Source: Bacteroidota bacterium (GTDB lineage Bacteria; Bacteroidota; Bacteroidia; B-17B0; Aurantibacillaceae). Taken from it: a stretch of 64,000 bases of DNA. The notes beneath the pieces were generated by a model. It had not been told where the DNA came from and did not search any database. It was given only the letters and a program-made list of their open reading frames with translations. This document shows, piece by piece, positions 43,353 through 52,303 of this stretch. The DNA is taken from contig JAFDXR010000010.1 in assembly GCA_018267825.1 (NCBI GenBank), positions 124,001 through 188,000 on the forward strand, given 5' to 3'. The position numbers were made by a program, and so were the translations under genes. The first letter of the stretch is position 1. Every line of letters starts with the position of its first letter.

Positions 43353-43392
43353 TAAAACAAAAAAGAAACCGGCCAAGCCATCAGCCGGTTTC
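43353..43392 (-). terminator. Terminator of the PorT-like gene
   Basis: Perfect stem GAAACCGGC / GCCGGTTTC with a 10-base loop; on the minus strand it is followed by a T-rich run, ~50 bp after the stop of the gene at 43440. Confidence 0.8.
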
Positions 43393-43439
43393 AGTGTGGT
43401 GTAGTTTGTTGTTTTACCGGACGTATCGTCGTGCTTTAC

Positions 43440-44149
43440 CTAAAACAAATTGATCGATACGGAAATGGTATGAATGAATTTTTGTCTGTTGTTGATTTTA
43501 TTTTCAGCGGTTGTTTCCAGGCCATATTTTATTTCAGGCGCCATATTCATGTTATGAAAACCATAGTTAATACCATAACCGGCTACAAAGCCCACAGTGG
43601 CTTCATTCTGAAAGCCCTTGTGTATAAAACCCCGGTCAAATTTGCGGAAGCTGAGTTTCGGCCCGAAAATAAGATAGGGCTGTTTGCCTGTGAGGTAATA
43701 ACTCATGCACTTGGCGGCTTTGATAATACCATGCGTATTGTTTGGTTTCAGGGCAAGTACGACCTGGTTGGCGATCGAGAGATCGGTAGATGTGGCATAT
43801 GTCGGCTGACGTCTCGATGCAGGATCGCTTATTTTGTAATTGGAAAAAGAAGCTGTTATCTCGGGTTTAATGCTTACCCGGTCGGTGGCTTTGACCCAGA
43901 GAAACATTCCATACTGGAAGGCGTAGGTAAACTGGCTAAAGGTTTGAGGATGCGGCAGTGTATTGGTTCGGCTGTATTCATGCAGGGCCTGTGCCGGCAG
44001 ACCCATGCTGCGTACATAAGACGTGCTCATGCAGGTACCGTTACTGATCCGAACTCTATATCGCTGCATCCGCTTTCCTGTTGGGCAAAGAGCCTGGCAG
44101 AAACCAATACGGGGATCATATAGCGGATGCGTTGCGGGGCCATATTCAT
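43440..44149 (-). CDS. PorT-like outer-membrane barrel protein, 5' part frameshifted
   Basis: From about 44020 down to 43440 the frame encodes a barrel-like protein: TFAFQYGMFL-type strands, RVSIKPEITASFSNYKI, KQPYLIFGPKLSFRKFD, TVGFVAGYGINYGF and APEIKYGL, typical of PorT/outer-membrane beta-barrel proteins of Bacteroidota. That open frame extends upstream to 44195, but there it runs through a terminator. A proper signal peptide (MNMAPQRIRYMIPVLVSARLFAQ) starts at 44149 in a different frame and ends at a stop near 44027. One base lost or gained between ~44080 and 44027 would unite them. So the gene is either a recent pseudogene or contains a sequence error; no second family fits better. Confidence 0.55.
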
Positions 44150-44180
44150 GAAACGGAAAAAACAGGAAAAGGTTACAAAC

Positions 44181-44211
44181 AAAAAAACCCGGCATTGCCG
44201 GGGTTTTTTTA
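44181..44211. terminator. Bidirectional terminator after the metalloprotease gene
   Basis: A7 run, stem ACCCGGC / GCCGGGGT with an ATT loop, T7 run; 22 bp after the stop of the minus-strand gene at 44233. Confidence 0.85.
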
Positions 44212-44232
44212 TTAGCTGTACATGCGGTGATA

Positions 44233-46509
44233 CTATTGTTTGATTAAACGTACAATGGCTTTTTTGTTGCCGTTGGTGAGTTGTACAATGTAAACACCAT
44301 TGGCCAGATGTTCCAGGTTATAGCTCTTGGAAAGCATGCCATTAGAACTGATATCATCGCGCAATACGACATTACCCAATACATCCACCATCGTTAATTT
44401 GGTAACACCTGATTCGTTCAGATTAAATGCTTCAATCTGCACTTCGCTGTTGAATGGGTTAGGATATAATTGTACTGCAAACGAATTTCCTGCAGAGGCT
44501 TCATTGATACCAGTTACATTGGTAATGGTAAAGCTCTTGTCGTTGATGTCGAAGAAAGCACCGTTGGCACATTCCACTTTCACACGGCAGGTATTTGTTG
44601 TTGTAGGAACTGTCGGGATGGTTACAGACTCCGTACCGTCGTTTGGTGTGTTGGCCAGAACAGTTGTCCAGGTATTTCCATTATCGGTAGAGATAAGAAT
44701 GTTGACATTGGCACATGATACCGGTGAAGCTGTTGTACTGGCTACACTCCAGGTGATGGATTGTGTAGATCCACCGGCATAAGAAATACCGGTTGTATTT
44801 TGAGATGTTACGCTGAAAGGTCCGCTGGCTGCAACAACCACTGTAGCTGTAGCAGAGCAAACGCCACCGCCACCCATTTTATTATCGCGGGCTGTGAAAC
44901 GGAATTTAAGTGTTTGAGCTGTCGGCGATAAAAACTCACCTTTTGATGTTGTATAGGTTGTAGAGCCGGTGAGGATATTAGACAGTTTAGGGAAATAACG
45001 TGTGCCGGATGTGGTTGGTGCATACGACATAAAGAATGGTTTGCTGCCATTATTCCAGGCGCCTGCAGTTGTACCTGCATCCATCTCTTCCCATGAGTAT
45101 GTTAAAGGATCACCATCCTGGTCGGATCCTGAACCAGTGAGTGAGAAAGGTGTAGAAGCAGGTACGTTAATGCTGACAATGCTTAAGCTTACGGTTGGTG
45201 CGTGGTTGCCGGTGCTGTTGCTTACAGGACAGGTGCTGCCGCTGCTTGTAGAAGTATAGGCAATAATCTCATCATAATTTACCGGGTGGAAATAAGCAAT
45301 ACTGTGTGCCGATAAATCGTCGGTTCCGCAGATACCGGCATAAGCCATAATGGTAATACCACTGCCCGGTTCCATAGAGGTTGAGGCGTTACGGTTACCG
45401 CCACCACATGAACCTGTGGTTGAGTTGAAAGAGTGGTTGCCTCCAAACTGGTGACCCATTTCGTGAGCTACATAATCAATATCGTAAGGATCGCCTACAG
45501 GCGAAGGGCTGCCTGTAATACCGCTCGCCTTGGAAGTCGATTTACAAACGCAGCCTAACTGGGCTAATCCGCCACCACCGGTACTGAAGGTGTGACCGAT
45601 ATCAAAATTGGCAGTACCCACACTGGCTGTGATCACGCTCTGGCTTTCACCAATCAGGGTGTTACCATTGTTATTCCCGGTAAACGGATCAGTCGTAGCA
45701 TTTCCATAAAGTACAACGGTAGTTGTAGCCACCAGTACAAGTTTCACGGCAACTTCGGTTTCATAAACACCGTCCACACGATTCACGCTGGTAACCACCT
45801 TAGAAAGAATCTGGCTGGTAGTAGGGCTCGATACACCGGTAGCAGCTACGGCATACTCACCGGTACAGGCCACAGCCAGACGGTAAGTGCGCAGGTTGGT
45901 ACCGATACAGGCAGCCGTTATGTTCAATTCATTCGCTTCTTTTTTCACCAGGTTCAATTGGTCTTCGGCACCAAGTACGCCTATTTCTTCAGCGCGTTTA
46001 GCAGGATCTTTTATAAAATCAGAGGTGTAGTAGGTAATATATTCTGTCTGGTTGTTGCGGCAATACGGATCAATGAAGAAGCTTCCGTTTGGTGTGCGTA
46101 CCATGCCGTGGAAACCATAATCGTTCCAGTCGAGTTTACCATAGGCATGTACATCATCGAGACCTCTGACGTTGTAAGTACGGATATTTGAAAACGACTT
46201 TGACAGTTCGGCATCCATACATGGCGATTCTACTACGGCAAAAGCCTGGAGTTTACCATCCGGTGCGGGCAGGTAAATAACTGCCTGCGAATTTTGTAAT
46301 GTCACATCTTTTTCATGAGGAGCTGACCACAGAGCATTCTTTAACTCATTGTTATTCAATGAATAGGTCAGATATCGCTGTGGGATGATTTCGCGTTCCC
46401 CCGACTTTGTAATCGTTTGTTCATTGGCAGGCTTCCAGAATTTATTTGCATTTTGGGCAAATGCAAAAGACCCTGACAAGACCCCAACCAGGAGTAATAG
46501 TTTTTTCAT
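44233..46509 (-). CDS. Secreted reprolysin-like zinc metalloprotease with T9SS sorting domain
   Basis: A 758-residue secreted protein; the ATG at 46509 gives a signal peptide (KKLLLLVGVLSGSFAFAQ) and is preferred to the open frame back to 46569. After a ~200-residue propeptide-like part, the catalytic domain has HEMGHQFGGNH at 349-359: three His bind zinc and Glu350 is the base, as in M12-type metzincins. A downstream Ig-like/Kre9-like region (~470-670) precedes the C-terminal T9SS type-A sorting domain (LYPNPFNSEVQIEA, MVDVLGNVV, LANGVYIVQL, AIVRLIKQ). It should be exported to the surface by T9SS and degrade protein. It has its own promoter and terminator, so it is a single-gene unit. Confidence 0.93.
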   Translation of the reverse strand: MKKLLLLVGVLSGSFAFAQNANKFWKPANEQTITKSGEREIIPQRYLTYSLNNNELKNALWSAPHEKDVTLQNSQAVIYLPAPDGKLQAFAVVESPCMDAELSKSFSNIRTYNVRGLDDVHAYGKLDWNDYGFHGMVRTPNGSFFIDPYCRNNQTEYITYYTSDFIKDPAKRAEEIGVLGAEDQLNLVKKEANELNITAACIGTNLRTYRLAVACTGEYAVAATGVSSPTTSQILSKVVTSVNRVDGVYETEVAVKLVLVATTTVVLYGNATTDPFTGNNNGNTLIGESQSVITASVGTANFDIGHTFSTGGGGLAQLGCVCKSTSKASGITGSPSPVGDPYDIDYVAHEMGHQFGGNHSFNSTTGSCGGGNRNASTSMEPGSGITIMAYAGICGTDDLSAHSIAYFHPVNYDEIIAYTSTSSGSTCPVSNSTGNHAPTVSLSIVSINVPASTPFSLTGSGSDQDGDPLTYSWEEMDAGTTAGAWNNGSKPFFMSYAPTTSGTRYFPKLSNILTGSTTYTTSKGEFLSPTAQTLKFRFTARDNKMGGGGVCSATATVVVAASGPFSVTSQNTTGISYAGGSTQSITWSVASTTASPVSCANVNILISTDNGNTWTTVLANTPNDGTESVTIPTVPTTTNTCRVKVECANGAFFDINDKSFTITNVTGINEASAGNSFAVQLYPNPFNSEVQIEAFNLNESGVTKLTMVDVLGNVVLRDDISSNGMLSKSYNLEHLANGVYIVQLTNGNKKAIVRLIKQ

Positions 46510-46538
46510 TGTGTGTTTAGGTTTTAATTTGGTGTAAC

Positions 46539-46546
46539 CAAATATA
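46539..46546 (-). promoter_or_regulatory. Promoter of the metalloprotease gene (TTG-N20-TATATTTG)
   Basis: On the minus strand a TATATTTG box is preceded by TTG at 46569-46567 with 20 bp between, a full match to the Bacteroidota -33/-7 consensus. The start codon follows ~30 bp downstream. Confidence 0.65.
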
Positions 46547-46681
46547 ATAAACCCATCCCAAAAAGTCAACCTGAAACCCTTGAAAATTGGATTTCTAAAC
46601 CGAATAAGGCTGTTTTAAGAGCTCATTTTCAAAGTCTCATAAAAACATGTAGATTTAAACTGGATTTTAAACTACCCGATT

Positions 46682-47494
46682 ATGAAAAAATTATTGTTCG
46701 CCATGGGCTTATTAATGAGCCTTGTTGCTTTTTCGCAAAAAGAGAAGAAACTCGACAAAGGTTATCAGTACTTATATAAGGAGTTGTCGTTTGAGACCGA
46801 CGATTACAAGATTTACATTATTGATGCCAAGGCTGTGGCTCCCTGGGCTAAGTTCAAAATACGGGTGTTCAATAAAACGAATGATTACCTCATTTTCAAG
46901 CCGCAGGAAATGTTTTATTCTGCCGGTGATTTCAATGTAGCAGGTACCGACAAGGACCTTGTGATCCCTCCGAATGAAGAGGCTTCCAAGACGATCGATT
47001 TCAAGGGCAGTGCCATGCAGGTTGAAAAATTCAATATCGAAATCAAGGGGATCTATAAGGTGGCTGGAAATGCTCCCGTATCGGCAGCCCCCGACTTTAC
47101 ATTGCCTCCTGCTAAAAACGATTTCCAGGCCGGCGGCTTTACCTGTAAACTCATCGACAGCAAACAGGCTACCGACAAAACCACCGCTAAATTTGGCTGT
47201 ACATACGAAGGCAGCGGCATCGGAATTCTGGATCCCTATAAATGCGCAGCCGTGATGCCAAACGGGCAGGACAATGCCAATGTGAAAAAATACAACGGTG
47301 TATTGCTGGAAAAAGGCAAATACGAAGACTTCTTTGTTCATTTTAACGAGGTGGCCGGAGCCGGCGATATGCAAAAAAGTACCATTAAGATCAAATGGAA
47401 TGATACGTTCCGCGAATCCAAACTGGTGCCGCTTAAGGCTGTAACCCTCGAAATGCTTCTGGATTCTGACAAAACCAAGGAGAAAAACAAATAA
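46682..47494 (+). CDS. Exported protein of unknown function
   Basis: A 270-residue protein with a signal peptide (KKLLFAMGLLMSLVAFSQ). The mature protein is strand-rich and looks like one or two beta-sandwich domains (IYIIDAKAVAPWAKFKIRVF; MLPPNEE-like turn; NDFQAGGFTCKLID; NDTFRESKLVPLKA). No catalytic residues or named family recognised. It is a single-gene unit ending at the hairpin at 47529. Confidence 0.7.
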   Translation: MKKLLFAMGLLMSLVAFSQKEKKLDKGYQYLYKELSFETDDYKIYIIDAKAVAPWAKFKIRVFNKTNDYLIFKPQEMFYSAGDFNVAGTDKDLVIPPNEEASKTIDFKGSAMQVEKFNIEIKGIYKVAGNAPVSAAPDFTLPPAKNDFQAGGFTCKLIDSKQATDKTTAKFGCTYEGSGIGILDPYKCAAVMPNGQDNANVKKYNGVLLEKGKYEDFFVHFNEVAGAGDMQKSTIKIKWNDTFRESKLVPLKAVTLEMLLDSDKTKEKNK

Positions 47495-47528
47495 AAAAAG
47501 CACTGTTGATAAATACATGTTACTAGTA

Positions 47529-47558
47529 AAATAGGCTTGCACAGTAAGCCTATTTTTG
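47529..47558 (+). terminator. Terminator whose T-run overlaps the next promoter
   Basis: Perfect 10-bp stem AAATAGGCTT / AAGCCTATTT with a GCACAGT loop. The T-run forms the -7 box TATTTTTG (47551-47558, an exact TAnnTTTG) for the OmpA lipoprotein gene that starts at 47580. Confidence 0.75.
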
Positions 47559-47579
47559 TTATATCTAATCTGGTATAAC

Positions 47580-48584
47580 ATGAATAAATTATTTTTAGCA
47601 ATGGTTGTTTCGGGTGCCCTGGCATTTACTGCTTGCGTACCTCAACGGGTTCTCGAAGAAACAAAGGATAAACTCAATGCCTGCGAAACGGAGCGGAATA
47701 CACTAAAAACCGCTGCTCAAACCTGTGAAAGCACACTGGCTGAGTTAAAAGAAAAAATGACCAAAGAAGAAAAGGAGTTAGCCGGTCTGCAACGCGATAC
47801 TGCTATCATGGGCACTAACCTGCGTCTGCTTCAAAACAAATACGACAAGCTGAATCAGGTTAACGATCAGTTACTGGATAAATATAACCGCATGCTGGCC
47901 GGCTCTGAAAAAGACAATGCCAAACTCAGCAGCGATCTTCAGATGACGCAGGAACAGCTCCTCAAGAAACAGGATGAACTCAAGGCTCTCGAAGCCAAAC
48001 TGAATAAACAACAACAGGATCTGGATGCCCTGGCTGCTCAGCTGAAAATCCGCGAAGCACGGGTTAATGAGCTTGAAGACCTGATTCAGAAAAAAGACCA
48101 GGCATCAAACGATCTGAAGAAAAAACTTCAGGATGCCCTGTACAACTTCGAAAACAAGGGACTCACGATTACTCAGAAAGACGGAAAGGTTTATGTAAGT
48201 ATGGATGAATCACTATTGTTTGAAAGCGGTAAAACCAATGTGCAACCCAAAGGAATTGAAGCCCTGAAGAATGTGGCTAAGGTTCTGGAACAAAATGCTG
48301 ACATCAATGTTTTAGTTGAAGGTCATACCGACGATGTCCCTATGAAAGGTACCGGCGAAATAAAAGATAACTGGGATCTGAGTGTGATGCGTGCTACATC
48401 GGTAACTAAAATCATGCTGCAGAACTCAACCATTGATCCGAAGCGTATTACAGCTGCCGGCCGTGGTGAGTTCTTCCCGGTTGATCCTGCGAAAACGCCG
48501 GAGGCCCGTAAGAAAAACCGTCGCACTGAAATCATCCTCGAGCCAAAACTGGATGAGATCATGAAAGCATTGGATGGTAAATAA
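47580..48584 (+). CDS. OmpA-family lipoprotein with coiled coil
   Basis: A 334-residue lipoprotein. The ATG at 47580 gives the signal LAMVVSGALAFTAC; the open frame back to 47556 runs through the promoter and is rejected. Residues ~30-195 are a long coiled coil (many K/E/L heptads, e.g. LKKQDELKALEAKLNKQQQD). The C-terminal ~125 residues are an OmpA peptidoglycan-binding domain: SLLFESGKTNVQPKG, VLVEGHTDDVPM, NWDLSVMRATSV, ITAAGRGEFFPV, KKNRRTEIIL. It should tie the outer membrane to the cell wall at a distance set by the coiled coil. Confidence 0.92.
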   Translation: MNKLFLAMVVSGALAFTACVPQRVLEETKDKLNACETERNTLKTAAQTCESTLAELKEKMTKEEKELAGLQRDTAIMGTNLRLLQNKYDKLNQVNDQLLDKYNRMLAGSEKDNAKLSSDLQMTQEQLLKKQDELKALEAKLNKQQQDLDALAAQLKIREARVNELEDLIQKKDQASNDLKKKLQDALYNFENKGLTITQKDGKVYVSMDESLLFESGKTNVQPKGIEALKNVAKVLEQNADINVLVEGHTDDVPMKGTGEIKDNWDLSVMRATSVTKIMLQNSTIDPKRITAAGRGEFFPVDPAKTPEARKKNRRTEIILEPKLDEIMKALDGK

Positions 48585-48639
48585 ACCACTGTAGTAAAAC
48601 ATTACTCACGTCGTTCAGTGTCGTTCATAAAGGGTTTAC

Positions 48640-48647
48640 TATATTTG
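48640..48647 (+). promoter_or_regulatory. -7 box (TATATTTG) of mscL
   Basis: Exact TAnnTTTG match 29 bp before the mscL start codon; no clear -33 TTG. Confidence 0.5.
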
Positions 48648-48676
48648 CTGCATAACAGTATTTAAAACAAAATAAT

Positions 48677-49054
48677 ATGGGATTTGTAAAAGAGTTCAAA
48701 GAGTTTGTGATGAGGGGCAATGTAGTTGACCTCGCAATAGGTGTAATCATCGGTGGTGCATTCAATAAAATTGTTTCGTCACTTATCGAAGATGTGGTCA
48801 CACCATTGATGTTAAAACCGTTGCTGGAAGCCGCCAATGTTACAGCGCTTCAAGACTATGTATGGCATGGCGCCAAACTAGGGCTGTTTATCAGCTCTAT
48901 CATTACCTTCTTATTAACGGCTTTGGTTCTCTTTATGATCATTAAAGCGATGAACCGCATGAAGAGAAAACAGGAAGAAGCTCCTGCTGCTCCGGCAGAG
49001 CCATCATCTACCGACAAGTTGCTGATGGAGATCCGCGATTCCCTGAAAAAATAA
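48677..49054 (+). CDS. mscL: Large-conductance mechanosensitive channel MscL
   Basis: A 125-residue inner-membrane channel that opens under membrane tension and releases solutes on hypo-osmotic shock. Start GFVKEFKEFVMRGNVVDLAI followed by GVIIGGAFNKIVSSLIEDVV is the signature N-terminal helix and pore-lining TM1. TM2 is GLFISSIITFLLTALVLFMI, then a charged cytoplasmic bundle (MKRKQEE ... LLMEIRDSLKK). Length is typical. A single-gene unit with promoter and terminator. Confidence 0.98.
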   Translation: MGFVKEFKEFVMRGNVVDLAIGVIIGGAFNKIVSSLIEDVVTPLMLKPLLEAANVTALQDYVWHGAKLGLFISSIITFLLTALVLFMIIKAMNRMKRKQEEAPAAPAEPSSTDKLLMEIRDSLKK

Positions 49055-49072
49055 ATTCACGATCCATTATAA

Positions 49073-49102
49073 CAAAAAACCGGAGTAGTTCCGGTTTTTT
49101 TT
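49073..49102 (+). terminator. Terminator after mscL
   Basis: Stem AAAAACCGGA / TCCGGTTTTT with a short loop and a T-run. It may also serve the convergent gene at 49148. Confidence 0.85.
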
Positions 49103-49147
49103 GTTTTATATAGAAGCCCAACCTGCAAAATCCGGCCAGCCGAACCT

Positions 49148-49978
49148 TTATTTCAGGTGCAGTTTCAAAAACTCAAGCTCCAGCTTATGCGCATCTTCCG
49201 AAGCTTCCTTATTAAACTTAGGGTTACTCGGATTGGCAAACGCATGATCGGCATCGTATTCTTTTACGGTAATCACCTTGCCAAGGCCTTTCATTTCCTT
49301 GTCAAAATCGTCGACCACCTTCGGGCTGATCCAGGCGTCTTTGTTGGCAAACAAACCGAGTACTGGTGCTTCTAATTTTTTGAGTTTTTCTTTATTGGTT
49401 TCAGGCATACCATAATACATGATGCATGCTTTGGATCTGGCACCGGCAATAATAGAAGCCTGTAAAGACCAGCCTCCGCCAAAACACCAGCCAATAGTGG
49501 CTATTTTTGCTTTTTTACCGGCATGCTCGAGTGCGCCCTGAATAATAGCCTCGGCACGTTCGGCTTTTACGGCCTGCATGTACTTTGCGGCGCTGTCGCG
49601 CACGGTGGCTACTTTAGTGTCGTACAGGTCGAGCGCCAGGATATTGACATCGCCAAGCTCCGACCAGAGTTTGTCAGACTCCTGTTTTACATAATCATTG
49701 AGCCCCCACCATTCATGAATCACAATCACGTATTTATCGGATGGCTTCGCTGATTTTATTTCATAAGCCTGGGCTTCCTTACCATCAGGGGTTTTGAAAT
49801 GAACCATGCTCCCTTTGGGGTCCTGTAGTACAAATGGAATAGGATCGAAGTGGGAGTTGACAAATTTTCCGTCTTTGGCAAATTCATTAAAAGCCTCTGG
49901 AGCGCTTAGCTGGCAGCAGCTTTGGGCATGTACCTGGCATGCAATGGCCAGGGCAAGAAGTGGTAGGGTATATTTCAT
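49148..49978 (-). CDS. Dienelactone hydrolase family protein, exported
   Basis: A 276-residue alpha/beta hydrolase with a signal peptide (YTLPLLALAIACQVHAQ). IVIHEWWGLNDYVKQESDKL is the typical start of the family. GWCFGGG holds the nucleophile Cys165 (Cys instead of Ser marks dienelactone hydrolases), and DHAFANPSN contains the catalytic His. LGLFANKDAWISP would hold the Asp. The periplasmic location, by signal peptide, is common in Bacteroidota members of the family; the true substrate is not known and need not be a dienelactone. Confidence 0.9.
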   Translation of the reverse strand: MKYTLPLLALAIACQVHAQSCCQLSAPEAFNEFAKDGKFVNSHFDPIPFVLQDPKGSMVHFKTPDGKEAQAYEIKSAKPSDKYVIVIHEWWGLNDYVKQESDKLWSELGDVNILALDLYDTKVATVRDSAAKYMQAVKAERAEAIIQGALEHAGKKAKIATIGWCFGGGWSLQASIIAGARSKACIMYYGMPETNKEKLKKLEAPVLGLFANKDAWISPKVVDDFDKEMKGLGKVITVKEYDADHAFANPSNPKFNKEASEDAHKLELEFLKLHLK

Positions 49979-50026
49979 ATGGGTTGTTTTTACGACTGTA
50001 ATATAACAGTTCTGGCCGTAAAAAGT

Positions 50027-50845
50027 TTAATGCTGCGGTTTAGGGAGCAGGGCTTTTTCAACACGGGCGGCAATTGTTTCAGCAATAACAGAGAAATAGC
50101 TGTTTACAATTTTTGTGGGATTGTTGATGTTTTGCGGAAATGTTGTTTCGGCAATGCCTGAATTTATTTCTTTGGCATCGGAAGTATATACAGTGTAGTG
50201 TACAATAATTTTTCGGGGGTTATCGGCATTGAGATCATAGTTCAGTGCCGGATTGGCGGAACGGATTTCGAGTTGATTCACGAATACATAAAGATCGGTT
50301 TTGTATTTGCCTGTGAGAAAAGGAACCAGTGTGGCATTTTTTATTTTGGCATTCATGAAACGCGCATCACTGTTGGTTTCTACCACAATCTGTCCTTTTT
50401 CAATCCCTTTTTGCTCTTTCTCGTTTTTTGGTGGTGAATAATTGGCCTGGTTGGGCACTTTCTGATAGTCGTAAGCCAGGTACTGGTATATATTCTCAAG
50501 ATCTTTTTTGGTTTTGGCCGTATCGTCGAGCAGGCTCACCACACCCATCCGCGATTTGAGTTTTTTGTAAAGCTGATCATCCAGTCCGTCGCGGAAAGCA
50601 GCTTTGATCTGTTTGGCGCTGAGCTTGGTTTCTTTATTGATCAGCTGATCGATCTCACTCATGTACATCCGGTTTTCGAAAGGAATGAGCATGACTTTAT
50701 GTTTGCTCAGAATCTCGCGGTTACTGGCCGGTTTGTCTTTATCGAGGTTGATGGTTTTTTCCTGGGCTACAGCAGATAGGCTTATGCACATCAGAACCAT
50801 CCAAAAATATGTCAGGCGTAATGTCACCAAAGAGTATAAGCGCAT
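50027..50845 (-). CDS. Exported protein of unknown function downstream of rseP
   Basis: A 272-residue protein with an N-terminal signal (LTYFWMVLMCISLSAVAQ). The mature part includes KVMLIPFENRMYMSEIDQLI, reminiscent of proteins that act on or report envelope stress, but no domain is assigned. ALNYDLNADNPRKIIVHYTV and the C-terminal helix complete an alpha/beta domain. It starts 19 bp after the rseP stop on the same strand and is probably the last gene of the dxr-rseP unit. Confidence 0.65.
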   Translation of the reverse strand: MRLYSLVTLRLTYFWMVLMCISLSAVAQEKTINLDKDKPASNREILSKHKVMLIPFENRMYMSEIDQLINKETKLSAKQIKAAFRDGLDDQLYKKLKSRMGVVSLLDDTAKTKKDLENIYQYLAYDYQKVPNQANYSPPKNEKEQKGIEKGQIVVETNSDARFMNAKIKNATLVPFLTGKYKTDLYVFVNQLEIRSANPALNYDLNADNPRKIIVHYTVYTSDAKEINSGIAETTFPQNINNPTKIVNSYFSVIAETIAARVEKALLPKPQH

Positions 50846-50864
50846 TTTTAAAAATTCGTTACAG

Positions 50865-52190
50865 TTAATTTCTTAAAAAATCTGTATTGGCATAGATCAT
50901 CAGGCCAAGAATAAGGAAGAGCCCTACATAGTTAGCATAATATATTACCTTATCTGGTACCTTACGGCCACTGATCATCTCGATCAGGATAAATAAAATA
51001 TAACCACCGTCAAGCATAGGAATCGGTAAGAAGTTCATGAAGGCAAGTACAAGCGAAAGGAAGCCGGTGAACATCCAGAAATCACGCCAGATCCATGTAT
51101 CATTCATTTGTTTATACATGCTGTAGAAACCACCAACCTGCTGGTGAGCGTCTTTTACGGTAAATATGACGGCAAACTGTTTCACCTGCATCACAATGTT
51201 TTCCCAGCCATCCTTGAAGCTTTGACCAAGGGCGCCAAAAAATGAGAATGTCTGGGTTTCGATCGGTACGTATTTTTTACTGGCAGAATAAAAACCTATT
51301 GACCCGCTTGTGTCAACCTGAACGCGGGATTTAAGTGTATCTGCATTGCGGATATAGGTAATGTCAATTGCTTGCCCTTTGTGTTTATGGACCTCTGTTA
51401 CAAAATTATTAAAGAAAGGTACGCTTACATCGTTTATAGCAATGAGATGATCGCCTTTTTTTAAATTACTTTTAATGGCATTGCCGTTAGGGATAAAGCT
51501 GTCGATCTCGCACGGGAAACGGACAGAAATAAAAGGGCTGTGTTTTAAATTTTTCAGAATCTGGCTGATGTTTTCTTCCGAAATCGGAATGGTGACGTTT
51601 TGCCCATTGCGTTTCACTTCCAGCTCCCTGGCCTTATTCATCACAATAATCACAGGTACCTTCAGCAGTGAGTTCACCGGTTTTTTATCAACGGAAAGTA
51701 GCTGATCTCCGTCGCGAAGCCCCATTTTATAAGCTGTAGAATCAACAGCAATGCCATATTGTAATTTATTTACAGGTACTGTTTCTTTACCCCACACCAG
51801 CAACACCATCCAGAAAATGAGTAAACCCAGGATAACATTCACGATGATGCCGCCCATCATAACGAGCAAACGTTGCCAGGCTGGTTTGCTGCGCAGTTCC
51901 CAGGGCTGAGGTTCACTTTCAATAATGCTTTTGTCCATTTGCTCATCTACCATGCCGGCAATCTGAACGTAGCCGCCAAACGGAAACCAGCCTAAACCAT
52001 ACTCGGTATCACCGATTTTTTTCTTGAACAATGAAAAATTCAGGAGACCTGCAAACGGAAAAAGGAAGTCGAAAAAGAGGTAAAATTTTTCGACCCGGCA
52101 CTTGAATTTTTTGGCAAAGAAAAAGTGGCCGAATTCGTGCAGGGTTATTAAAATGGTGAGGCTCAGAAAGAGCTGAAGGAATTTGATCAT
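50865..52190 (-). CDS. rseP: RseP-type site-2 intramembrane zinc protease (M50)
   Basis: A 441-residue membrane protease. The ATG at 52190 puts the zinc motif HEFGH at residues 18-22 in TM1, as usual; the longer frame to 52244 is rejected. Then GLGWFPFGGYVQIAGM (the membrane-reentrant loop), a TM segment (GGIIVNVILGLLIFWMVLLV), two PDZ-like regions (GIAVDSTAYKMGLRDGDQLL and GNAIKSNLKKGDHLIAIN) and, near the C-terminus, NFLPIPMLDGGY with the third zinc ligand Asp. RseP cuts anti-sigma factors and leftover signal peptides in the inner membrane. The neighbour dxr upstream is a frequent association. Confidence 0.93.
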   Translation of the reverse strand: MIKFLQLFLSLTILITLHEFGHFFFAKKFKCRVEKFYLFFDFLFPFAGLLNFSLFKKKIGDTEYGLGWFPFGGYVQIAGMVDEQMDKSIIESEPQPWELRSKPAWQRLLVMMGGIIVNVILGLLIFWMVLLVWGKETVPVNKLQYGIAVDSTAYKMGLRDGDQLLSVDKKPVNSLLKVPVIIVMNKARELEVKRNGQNVTIPISEENISQILKNLKHSPFISVRFPCEIDSFIPNGNAIKSNLKKGDHLIAINDVSVPFFNNFVTEVHKHKGQAIDITYIRNADTLKSRVQVDTSGSIGFYSASKKYVPIETQTFSFFGALGQSFKDGWENIVMQVKQFAVIFTVKDAHQQVGGFYSMYKQMNDTWIWRDFWMFTGFLSLVLAFMNFLPIPMLDGGYILFILIEMISGRKVPDKVIYYANYVGLFLILGLMIYANTDFLRN

Positions 52191-52303
52191 AAGGTATTTA
52201 AAACAAACAACGAATATACGAAATGGGGCGGGTTGAAACAGCAATTCGCCCCGAATTTTAAATAATTTAAGGGAAAATGAGAAGCCTTACCGGCATGTGG
52301 TCG

